The notes below the pieces were generated by a model. It was not told the origin of the DNA. It ran no database searches and was given only the letters and a program-made list of their open reading frames with translations. A stretch of 64,000 nt of DNA, taken from contig VXMF01000048.1 in assembly GCA_009841225.1 (NCBI GenBank), forward strand, positions 186,001 to 250,000, in the 5' to 3' direction. This document shows positions 34,171-41,521 of this stretch, piece by piece. Position 1 is the stretch's first letter. Each line of letters begins with the position of its first letter. The DNA is from Terriglobia bacterium. GTDB lineage: Bacteria > Acidobacteriota > Terriglobia > Bryobacterales > UBA6623. The translations under genes and the position numbers were made by a program.

Positions 34171-35655
34171 ATGCAGGCACCGCTCGACTTGCTGCGGGAC
34201 TCGGCGTTCTTCGACGTTTTCGAGGACGAGGATCTGGTGGCGCTCGCCAGCGAAGCCCAGCGCATGAATTTCCGCAAGGGCGATCGCATCGTGGAGGAGG
34301 GGGAGCCCTCGGAGCGCCTCTATATCTTGGTTTCCGGGACCGTCGAACTCTCGCTGCTCGCACCGCATAGCCCGGACGAGATGGATCCTCGTCTTGACGC
34401 GTCTCACGAGAGCATAACGATCCACCGGATCAACGAGCCAGGGGCGCTCATCGGGTGGTCCGCTATGGTTGAGCCCCATCGCTGCCGCGCGACCGCCACC
34501 GCCCTCGAGCTAACGCGAGTAGTAGCGTTCGACCGCGAACTTGTCGAGGCGCAGTGCCGGCAGCGGCCTCGCTTCGGAATCGTTTTCATCAGACGCATCC
34601 TGTGGGCTTTAGGGGACCGGCTCGGCAGCAGCCGAGCGCAGCTGGCTTCGCGAAAGCACTCACCAGAAGCCGACCAAGTCCGCCTCTTGCTGGCAAAGAG
34701 TGGCGGAATGCTCGGCGTCAACTCGCCGCTGTACAAGATCCCGATCTACTTGGAGAGTCGGCTAACGGCCGCAGATGCCTTCGAGATCTTAGACAGTCTG
34801 GTGCGAGCGGACGACCGCGCGGAGCGGGAACTGGCTCTCGAGTGCCGGCGGCTGGCCGCTGGAGCAGAGCGCGAGGCCCAGGTCTTTCGCCAGTTGCAGA
34901 GAATCTACGACACGGTTGCGAAAGCGCCGGACGCCAACACTTCCGAAGAGGTTCGGCAAACCTGCTGCGACGAGTTCCGCAAGCTGTACAACTTCACCGA
35001 CTACCGAATCGAGGGCTGGGAGAACCTGCCTGCGGATGCGGGATTCGTGGTGGTGATGAATCACCTATCGAATCACCCGGAGAACACGTTGCCCAACGAG
35101 TTCCAACTCACGTTGGACACGCACTTCGTCAGCGCAATGATCTTGTACGAGCGCTACAGCGCGGCGCCAGTGCGAGTAGTGCGCCAGTCCGAGCCCGACG
35201 AGGAAGGGCACAGGAGGTACTTCGACCGGCTGGGCTACATCACGGTGACTTCCGGGTCAGTGTCTGCGACGGGCGAGCAGACACGTGACGACTTGCGGCG
35301 GGTGCGCGAGCGGTTCCTCGAGGATGCTCGGGAAGTCCTTGCCGACGGGCGGAATCTCGTGATCTGCCCGGAAGGCGGTTCGACCAAGACCGAGTCGTCG
35401 CCGATGCCGTTCCGGGCGGGTGCCTTCAGAGTTGTGCGCAGTACCGCGCCCGAACCTCTGATGGTCCCCATCGCCGTGGCCAACTTCGACAAGCAGATCG
35501 CCAGGACTCGCTTGGCGGCGAAGATCTTCCCGCCGATCCGACTCTCGGACTCTGTTTCGCCAACCGCTGCCGATGCAGTGCTCTATGAGTTCATCAACCG
35601 GTTCAGGGACCGGTACCGCGGCTTCGTGCGCCAGGCCGCCGAACTTGCCGCGTAG
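34171..35655 (+). CDS. Cyclic-nucleotide-binding domain fused to PlsC-like acyltransferase
   Basis: A 494-residue protein. Residues about 5-130 are a CRP/cNMP-type beta barrel (FRKGDRIVEEGEPSERLYILVSGTVEL, ALIGWSAMV). An alpha-helical linker follows, then a glycerolipid acyltransferase domain (about 270-475). Block III CPEGGSTKT (from C399) and PFRAGAF are good. Block I is MNHLSNHPEN: N297-H298 is present but the Asp expected five residues after the His is replaced by Pro303. It may be a ligand-regulated acyltransferase, or a pseudoenzyme if the motif change inactivates it. Confidence 0.82.
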   Translation: MQAPLDLLRDSAFFDVFEDEDLVALASEAQRMNFRKGDRIVEEGEPSERLYILVSGTVELSLLAPHSPDEMDPRLDASHESITIHRINEPGALIGWSAMVEPHRCRATATALELTRVVAFDRELVEAQCRQRPRFGIVFIRRILWALGDRLGSSRAQLASRKHSPEADQVRLLLAKSGGMLGVNSPLYKIPIYLESRLTAADAFEILDSLVRADDRAERELALECRRLAAGAEREAQVFRQLQRIYDTVAKAPDANTSEEVRQTCCDEFRKLYNFTDYRIEGWENLPADAGFVVVMNHLSNHPENTLPNEFQLTLDTHFVSAMILYERYSAAPVRVVRQSEPDEEGHRRYFDRLGYITVTSGSVSATGEQTRDDLRRVRERFLEDAREVLADGRNLVICPEGGSTKTESSPMPFRAGAFRVVRSTAPEPLMVPIAVANFDKQIARTRLAAKIFPPIRLSDSVSPTAADAVLYEFINRFRDRYRGFVRQAAELAA

Positions 35656-35875
35656 TTCTGCGACCGCGCGGATCCGGCCGAAAGTGCGCCCGCTTGTCCT
35701 ACCCCAGCTAGTCGCTGCGAATCGATCTGCCCAGATCCCTCCCGGGTAGCCAGTGCGCCACGCACCGAGCCCCCCCGCTCGGACGGTCATGTCCTCTCGC
35801 GGCGAGGCCAGCCTCTCGCAGTTGCTGCGACACCGCCGACCTGATCGCGAAACCCAGCCCTAGGCTGTTCTGGCA

Positions 35876-35881
35876 TAGACT
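35876..35881 (+). promoter_or_regulatory. -10 box for the rhomboid gene
   Basis: TAGACT ends 13 nt before ATG 35895; a GGAG lies directly against the ATG. The implied leader is very short. Confidence 0.35.
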
Positions 35882-35894
35882 CAAGGGAGCGGAG

Positions 35895-36686
35895 ATGCGC
35901 TACACGTACCGCCAATCTCGGATGTCGTCAGGCTTCGGCATGATGCCCCCGACACCGCGCGCCATCAAGCAGTTGCTGTGGGCGAACTTTGGTGCGTGGT
36001 TCGTGTTTGCAGTTGCCTTAGCGATCGGGATCGGCCCGATCATCGGACTGTTCCGGTGGCTGAGCCTCACCCCGGACATGTTCGTGCGCGGCGCCCTCTG
36101 GCAACCCGCCAGCTACATGTTCCTGCACGATCCCGGTGGGCTCTGGCATGTGGGCCTCAACTTGTTCGCCCTGTGGATGTTCGGCGGGACCTTGGCGCGT
36201 GACTGGGGCGGCCGGCGATTCTTGCACTTCTATTTCGCCTGCGGCGCTGGAGCGGCCCTCGTGGACGTGATCATTCGCCTCGTCACGGGCTCGGGCGGCG
36301 TGGCGACGGTTGGGGCTTCGGGTGCGGTACTGGCTGTAGTCACCGCTTTCGCGGTTACATACCCCAACACGCCAATCCTGATCTCATTCATCTTGCCGGT
36401 CCCAGCTTGGGTGGTGGCGGTGGCCTATGCCGCGATCAATCTTCTGGGTGCGGTCCAGGATTTCTCGCACGGCGGAAATCCGACCGGGACGGCCTTCACT
36501 GTCCACTTGGCGGGCATGGCACTGGGATACTACTTCGTCCGGCGCCGGGCCGGGCTGCCCGAGCTGTCGCTGCCATCGTGGAATCCGCAGGCACGCTACC
36601 GCGAGTGGCAACTCAGGCAGGCGCGCAAGAAGTTCGAGGTCTATATGCGAGACCGAGACAAGGGCAACGGACCGAGAGTGCAATGA
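35895..36686 (+). CDS. Rhomboid family intramembrane serine protease
   Basis: A 263-residue membrane protease with six predicted helices. HVGLNLFALWMFGG has the conserved His and Asn of helix 2, GASGA carries the catalytic Ser and TVHLAGMALGY the catalytic His. The helices end near 215 and a basic tail of about 50 residues follows (SWNPQARYREWQLRQARKK). Rhomboids cleave helices in the membrane; the substrate is unknown. Rhomboid in Providencia activates TatA, and here tatA follows directly, although no TatA N-terminal extension long enough for that mechanism is clear. Confidence 0.92.
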   Translation: MRYTYRQSRMSSGFGMMPPTPRAIKQLLWANFGAWFVFAVALAIGIGPIIGLFRWLSLTPDMFVRGALWQPASYMFLHDPGGLWHVGLNLFALWMFGGTLARDWGGRRFLHFYFACGAGAALVDVIIRLVTGSGGVATVGASGAVLAVVTAFAVTYPNTPILISFILPVPAWVVAVAYAAINLLGAVQDFSHGGNPTGTAFTVHLAGMALGYYFVRRRAGLPELSLPSWNPQARYREWQLRQARKKFEVYMRDRDKGNGPRVQ

Positions 36687-36756
36687 ATCCGGGACACAGC
36701 TGCGACTGCGCCAGCTGGATGGGAGTCGGAACATCTCGGCGCGCCCGATGGTCTGC

Positions 36757-36762
36757 TAAACT
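36757..36762 (+). promoter_or_regulatory. -10 box for tatA
   Basis: TAAACT, 14 nt before ATG 36777. No -35 match is visible. Confidence 0.35.
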
Positions 36763-36776
36763 GGGGGCACAACGAT

Positions 36777-36998
36777 ATGGCACACCTTGAACCAACCATG
36801 GCTCTCTTCGTGGGGCCGCTTGGCATGCAAGAGCTGCTCATCATCCTGATGATCGCTCTGATCATCTTCGGCGGCAAGAAGATCCCGGAGCTTGCGAAGG
36901 GGCTGGGGCAGGGCATCCGCGAGTTCAAGACCTCGCTCAAGGCCGGCGAGGAAGAGGGCCAAGGCACAAGCCAAGCGGGCGCGGCCAAGGACAGCTAG
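36777..36998 (+). CDS. tatA: Sec-independent protein translocase subunit TatA
   Basis: A protein of 73 residues, or 66 if it starts at ATG 36798. One membrane helix (ELLIILMIALIIF) is followed by the FGGKKIPELAKGLGQGI hinge and amphipathic helix, and a Glu/Gln-rich tail, all diagnostic of TatA/E. The first seven residues (MAHLEPT) from ATG 36777 may be a leader extension. It forms the Tat pore that would export the many RR-signal proteins in the window. No tatC is present here. Confidence 0.92.
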   Translation: MAHLEPTMALFVGPLGMQELLIILMIALIIFGGKKIPELAKGLGQGIREFKTSLKAGEEEGQGTSQAGAAKDS

Positions 36999-37093
36999 CT
37001 CGACCTTTCGCACGCCGTGGGCGAGTCGCGTTCGCGTCGTAGCCACGCAGTCCCCCCATACCCTCGTTTCGCGTCGCAACGCACCGAGCGCCG

Positions 37094-37122
37094 TGAACTC
37101 TGGAACCAACCTAGGCTAGAAT
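37094..37122 (+). promoter_or_regulatory. Promoter candidate upstream of trmFO
   Basis: TGAACT (37094-37099), 17-nt spacer and TAGAAT (37117-37122). About 90 nt of leader would precede the trmFO ATG. Confidence 0.35.
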
Positions 37123-37219
37123 GTTTTCAACAGCGAGCCGGTCGTGAACCGCGCCATGTGTCGGCGAGTGGCCGCAGTTGGCCGTGGGTTCGCTGCAGGT
37201 TAGCGATTCCGGTGCCGCG

Positions 37220-38569
37220 ATGCCGCGCCCAATCCATGTAGTCGGAGCAGGGCTGGCGGGCTCCGAGGCTGCCGTCCAGATCGCCCGCCATGGCGTGCCG
37301 TGCGTGCTGCACGAGATGCGCCCGGGCAAGCGGACGCCGGCTCACCAGACCGACGCCTTGGGCGAGCTGGTCTGCAGCAACTCCCTCAAGACCGAGACAC
37401 AGGGCAGCGCACCGTGGCTTCTGAAAGAGGAGTTGCGCCGCATGGGTGCGATGTCGATGCGAGTCGCGGCCGAGGTGCGGATTCCGGGCGGGACCGCCCT
37501 GACGGTCGATCGCAGCTTGTTCGCCCGGGGTGTCACCGATGCGGTGGAATCGGAGCCGCTGATCAAGATCGAGCGCGGGGAGGTTACCGACCTCGCCGCT
37601 GACAGCGACAAGATCTGGATCATTGCTACGGGGCCTCTGACGAGCGACGCCTTGGCGGAGGCGATCGCCGAGCGCACGGGCAACGACCGCCTGTACTTCT
37701 ACGACGCGATCAGCCCGATCGTCGACGCGGAAACGATCGATATGTCAGTTGCCTATCGCGGTTCGCGGTACGGGCACTCCATCGATGGCAGCGCTGACTA
37801 CGTGAACTGCCCGTTCGCCAAAGAGCAGTACGAGCAGTTCCTGGCCTCCCTGCTGGCCGCCGAGCAGCACCGTTCCAGCGATTTCGACAATCCCAACTAC
37901 TTCGAGGGCTGCTTGCCGCTTGAAGAGATTGCTCGACGGGGGCCCGACACGCTGCGTTTCGGGCCAATGAAGCCCGTTGGCTTGCGCGACCCAAGAACCG
38001 GGCGGGGCGCTTACGCCGTCGTGCAGCTCCGCCAAGAGGACGCCCGGGCCGGCTCATACAACATTGTCGGATTTCAAAACCATCTCAAGTACGGCGAGCA
38101 GAAGCGCCTGTTTCGCATGATTCCCGGCTTGGAGCGCGCCGAGTTCTTGCGCTTCGGGCAAATTCATCGCAACACATATATCAACGCGCCAGCCTTGCTG
38201 CTACCGACACTGCAGTGGAGGCAGCACGCCAACATCCTGTTCGCGGGGCAGATCTCGGGCGTAGAGGGATATGTGGAGTCCATAGCGACGGGCCTGATGG
38301 CCGGTTGGAACGCTGTTCGCTTGTCCCTCGGGCAAGCCGTGCTGGAATGGCCGCCCGCCACGGCCCACGGATCACTCTGCCGCTACATTTCCGGGGCTGA
38401 CCCGAACAACTACCAGCCGGCAAACATCACATTCGACCTGCTGCCGCCACCTTCAGCAGAGCTGAAACGGAAGTTTCGAAGACAGAAGCGGGAGCGGCGC
38501 CGGGAGCAGTGCGCGCTGGGGCTGGCCGCGCTCGACGAGTTTCTCAATGTCCAGCAAGCAGCAGCCTGA
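37220..38569 (+). CDS. trmFO: tRNA (uracil-54-C5)-methyltransferase, folate/FAD-dependent
   Basis: A 449-residue enzyme that makes 5-methyluridine at position 54 of tRNA with methylenetetrahydrofolate and FADH2. VVGAGLAGSEAAVQIARHG is the FAD-binding site, and ALGELVCSNSLKTE and the C-terminal GQISGVEGYVESIATGLMAG are family signatures. ATG 37220 gives the standard N-terminus; an upstream in-frame start at 37178 adds 14 atypical residues. Its end overlaps xerC by 23 nt, and trmFO-xerC adjacency is common in Firmicutes and other bacteria. Confidence 0.95.
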   Translation: MPRPIHVVGAGLAGSEAAVQIARHGVPCVLHEMRPGKRTPAHQTDALGELVCSNSLKTETQGSAPWLLKEELRRMGAMSMRVAAEVRIPGGTALTVDRSLFARGVTDAVESEPLIKIERGEVTDLAADSDKIWIIATGPLTSDALAEAIAERTGNDRLYFYDAISPIVDAETIDMSVAYRGSRYGHSIDGSADYVNCPFAKEQYEQFLASLLAAEQHRSSDFDNPNYFEGCLPLEEIARRGPDTLRFGPMKPVGLRDPRTGRGAYAVVQLRQEDARAGSYNIVGFQNHLKYGEQKRLFRMIPGLERAEFLRFGQIHRNTYINAPALLLPTLQWRQHANILFAGQISGVEGYVESIATGLMAGWNAVRLSLGQAVLEWPPATAHGSLCRYISGADPNNYQPANITFDLLPPPSAELKRKFRRQKRERRREQCALGLAALDEFLNVQQAAA

Positions 38570-39491
38570 CGACAGCATCTCGGCAGCGGCGACGCGGTTC
38601 TTGGCGTCATTGCGGGCGCGCAACGCATCGAAAAACACGATTGCAAGCTACGGCAGGGACCTAGGCGTGTTCGTCAGCCATTTCAGTTCGGACCCGGGGC
38701 AGGCCCCATCGGTGGGACGAGTCACGCGGCTAATGATTCGCGAGTTCATGGCCGAGGGCCGGTCGAAGGGTCTGTCACCGGCGACTCTGGCGCGCCGGTT
38801 GGCGGCCCTGAGGGGGTTCTTCGACTACTTGGTTCTCGAGGAGGGCTTTCCCAACAATCCGGCCCGCAGCCTCGCTGCTCCCAAGATCTCCCAGAAACTG
38901 CCTCCGGTCATGAGCGCTGAGGACACCAACCAAATAATCAACGCCGTGCAGTTTGACAGCGAGCGAGACCGCTTTGAGGGCAAGGTCGTCCGCGACCGCC
39001 TGATCTTTGAACTGCTCTACGGTGCGGGGCTGCGTGTCAGCGAGCTCGTCGGCTTGAACCTGAACGACATCGACAGGGCCGAGCGCTGGATCGAAGTCAG
39101 GGGCAAGGGGCGCAAGGAACGCCAAGTGCCGTACGGAGCGCGAGCTGACGAAGCGCTGGAACGCTATTTGAAGGTGCGGGAGAGTCTCGAGGCCCCGCGC
39201 ACGGAGAAGGCCTTGTTCTTGCACCGCTGGGGAGGGAAGCTCCGGCGCCTGACGACTCGCAGCGTCGGCTTGATCGTCAAGAAATACGCACGCTTGCTGA
39301 GTGGCGACCCATCCCTGCATCCGCACTCGTTGCGGCACGCCTTCGCCACGCACTTGCTCTCAGAGGGAGCGGACCTGCGCGCAATCCAGGAGCTATTGGG
39401 CCACGCCAGCCTGTCGACCACGCAGAAGTACACCCAACTGTCCATGAGCGAGTTGATGAAGGTCTACGACGCGGCGCACCCGAAGGCCTAG
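38547..39491 (+). CDS. xerC: Tyrosine recombinase XerC/XerD
   Basis: A 314-residue site-specific recombinase, probably resolving chromosome dimers at dif. The N-terminal core-binding domain (about 10-100) is followed by the catalytic domain with Arg in GAGLRVSEL, Lys in KGRKERQVP, HPHSLRHAFATHL (His-Arg), LGHASLSTTQKY (His and nucleophile Tyr). It starts inside trmFO, so the two are coupled. XerC or XerD cannot be separated by sequence alone. No neighbouring mobile element supports an integrase role. Confidence 0.93.
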   Translation: MSSKQQPDDSISAAATRFLASLRARNASKNTIASYGRDLGVFVSHFSSDPGQAPSVGRVTRLMIREFMAEGRSKGLSPATLARRLAALRGFFDYLVLEEGFPNNPARSLAAPKISQKLPPVMSAEDTNQIINAVQFDSERDRFEGKVVRDRLIFELLYGAGLRVSELVGLNLNDIDRAERWIEVRGKGRKERQVPYGARADEALERYLKVRESLEAPRTEKALFLHRWGGKLRRLTTRSVGLIVKKYARLLSGDPSLHPHSLRHAFATHLLSEGADLRAIQELLGHASLSTTQKYTQLSMSELMKVYDAAHPKA

Positions 39492-39582
39492 CCTCGGCGC
39501 CAAGTTTTCCATTCCGCGCTAAAGTGGGGTGGTCAGCAGCCGGCTGGAGCGTCCGCCGAGAGCGCAAGGATTCATCGCGACA

Positions 39583-41022
39583 ATGCCGAAACGGACGCTC
39601 TTCCTCAACCCGCCGTCCTACGAGAACTTCGATGGCGGCGCCAGTTCCCGCTGGCCCGCCACGCGCGAGATTGAATCGTACTGGTACCCGGTCTGGCTGT
39701 GCTACCCGGCTGGGATGTTGGGGGACAGCACGGTTGTCGACGCGCCTCCGCACAAGCTCAAGCCCGCCGACGTGACAGCCTTGGCGAACTCGTACGAGTT
39801 CATGGTCCTGTTCACCTCGACTCCCGGGTTCGCCAACGACTGCGTCCTGGCGGAGTCGATGAAGGCTCTAAACCCCGACCTCGAGATCTGCTTTGTCGGA
39901 CCTCACGTCGGCTCTCGCCCTGCCGAGAGCTTGCAGGCGTGTCTGGCCATAGACTTCGTGATTCGCAAGGAGTTTGACTTCCAAGTCGTTGATTTCGCGA
40001 ACGGTAAGCCCTTCCGCGAGCTCGGAGGGGTCAGCTATCGAAATCATGCAGGCGAGGTAGTGCACAACCCGGATGTGCCCTTGGTCGAGGACTTGGACGC
40101 GCTGCCCTGGGTGACACCTGTCTACAAGCGCTGCCTGGATGTGGAGCGCTATAACGTCCCCTTTCTCAAGCATCCGTACGTGTCGTTCTACACCGAGCGC
40201 GGCTGTCCCGCTCTGTGCACGTTCTGCCTGTGGCCGCAGACCATCTCGGGCCATCGCTGGCGCACGCGCTCGGCGGATGACGTGGCTGCCGAGGCGCGCT
40301 GGACGCTCGACAACTTCCCGGACGTCAACGAGATATTTTTCGATGACGACACCTTCAACATCCGCAAGGACCGCGTTCTGGAGCTGTGCGAGAAGCTCAA
40401 GCCGCTCGATTTCACTTGGTCCTGCACCTCCCGTGTCAATGTCGATTACGAGACTCTGAAGGCCATGAAAGACGCAGGTTGCCGACTGCTGATCGTTGGC
40501 TACGAGTCCGGCGATCCGCAAATCCTGAAGAACATCAAGAAGGGAGCCACCGTCGAGCGAGCTCTCAAGTTCACCCGGGATGCCCACAAGGTCGGGCTGA
40601 CGATCCACGGCGACTTCATTGTCGGCTTGCCGGGTGAGACACGGGAGACAATCCAGCGCTCCTTGGAGTTTGCCAAGCGGCTCGACACGGAAACGATCCA
40701 AGTCTCCGTGGCGCACCCCTATCCGGGCACGTCGTTTTTCGACGAGGCCATGGCCAACGGCTGGCTTACCGACGGCTCCATGACCGATGCAGCGGGCCAC
40801 CAGCTGCCAAACATTCGCTATCCAGACTTGGACCAGAAGGAGATCTTGCGGTGGGTCGAGCGCTTCTATGACGAGTACTACTTCCGTCCGAGGGCGGCGT
40901 GGCGCATTGTCAGGAAGGCGATGTTTGATACCAAGGAGCGCCGCCGGCTGGCGAAAGAAGCCCGCGAATACTTGGCTCTGCGAGCCAAGCGCAAGGAATA
41001 CGCTCTCGACACCCACCCATAG
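39583..41022 (+). CDS. hpnJ: Hopanoid-associated radical SAM protein HpnJ
   Basis: A 479-residue B12-binding radical SAM enzyme. An N-terminal Rossmann-like cobalamin domain (about 1-150) precedes CPALCTFC, the CxxxCxxC [4Fe-4S] motif at about 206-213, and the SAM barrel with EIFFDDDTFN and GDFIVGLPGET. The family acts in hopanoid side-chain biosynthesis (HpnJ is the cyclisation step of the bacteriohopanetetrol cyclitol ether path). ATG 39583 follows an AAGGA. No other hpn gene is seen here, so the rest of the pathway must lie elsewhere. Confidence 0.9.
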   Translation: MPKRTLFLNPPSYENFDGGASSRWPATREIESYWYPVWLCYPAGMLGDSTVVDAPPHKLKPADVTALANSYEFMVLFTSTPGFANDCVLAESMKALNPDLEICFVGPHVGSRPAESLQACLAIDFVIRKEFDFQVVDFANGKPFRELGGVSYRNHAGEVVHNPDVPLVEDLDALPWVTPVYKRCLDVERYNVPFLKHPYVSFYTERGCPALCTFCLWPQTISGHRWRTRSADDVAAEARWTLDNFPDVNEIFFDDDTFNIRKDRVLELCEKLKPLDFTWSCTSRVNVDYETLKAMKDAGCRLLIVGYESGDPQILKNIKKGATVERALKFTRDAHKVGLTIHGDFIVGLPGETRETIQRSLEFAKRLDTETIQVSVAHPYPGTSFFDEAMANGWLTDGSMTDAAGHQLPNIRYPDLDQKEILRWVERFYDEYYFRPRAAWRIVRKAMFDTKERRRLAKEAREYLALRAKRKEYALDTHP

Positions 41023-41151
41023 CTGGTGGCGCGACCCCGCGATTGAATTGCCAGCTCGGCTGTGCCGGGCCGCTATCCGGCCATAGATTTCCACAACAGT
41101 GTTGGAAAACTGCGATTCGAACTGTGGAAATCCTGTATGCAAAGGTTCGAA

Positions 41152-41180
41152 ATCTGTGTCTAACGCACAGATAAATCTGT
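41152..41180. repeat. Overlapping inverted repeats in an AT-rich patch
   Basis: ATCTGTG (41152-41158) and CACAGAT (41166-41172) form a 7-bp inverted repeat. ACAGAT-AA-ATCTGT (41167-41180) is a further perfect palindrome sharing the right arm. The patch TAAATCTGTACTTATAT that follows is much richer in A and T than its surroundings. Confidence 0.5.
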
Positions 41181-41451
41181 ACTTATATGCCCGCCGGGCG
41201 AAGCTGTGAAAATCTCGCACGATTGCTGGCGGGCGGTTGGCGCAGCGGACGCTCGCTGCAGGTCTCCGCGGCGAATCCGGGCCGGTGCGGGCAGCTCCCG
41301 GCATGTGCCCCCGTTCTCACGTGGATGGAATGCGTAGGCCCCGCTACTAGCCCGGTGGTTGTGCGTCAGGATTTCCACACATCCGGCGAGATTTGTGTGA
41401 AGTGGTGTGGAAATCCTGTGTGAAGCTGTTGGAAATGACGCTATAACCTCC

Positions 41452-41465
41452 GTATTTGGAAATAC
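41452..41465. repeat. Palindrome in the repeat array
   Basis: GTATTT-GG-AAATAC is perfect with 6-bp arms, and lies between the last two TGTGGAAAT copies. Confidence 0.45.
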
Positions 41466-41521
41466 TTCAGGCGCAGATCTAATTCGGTGTGGAAATCTCC
41501 GCGATCGTCGGCGGGAAAGCG

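Larger units (their letters stand above)
41087..41496. repeat. TGTGGAAAT repeat array, DnaA-box/iteron-like
   Basis: Five exact copies of the 9-mer TGTGGAAAT lie in this non-coding stretch: 41123-41131, 41406-41414 and 41488-41496 on plus, and 41087-41095 and 41371-41379 on minus. Three copies extend to TGTGGAAATCCTG. Near copies are at 41205-41213 (TGTGAAAAT) and 41427-41436. A 23-bp tandem repeat (41394-41416 and 41417-41438) contains two of the sites. The inverse ATTTCCACA differs by one base from the cyanobacterial DnaA box TTTTCCACA. Some AT-rich palindromes lie among the copies. The meaning is unproven: an origin, a partition site or an array for another regulator are possible. Confidence 0.6.

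Noticed and set aside
38547-39491. Tyrosine recombinase as a sign of a mobile element
   Set aside because: Its trmFO neighbour, overlap and lack of attachment repeats or cargo fit a chromosomal XerC/D.
41145-41151. GTTCGAA resembling a tRNA T-loop, inside the repeat array
   Set aside because: No acceptor or anticodon arms can be paired around it; the same TTCGAA occurs 30 bases upstream, so it is part of the repeat structure.
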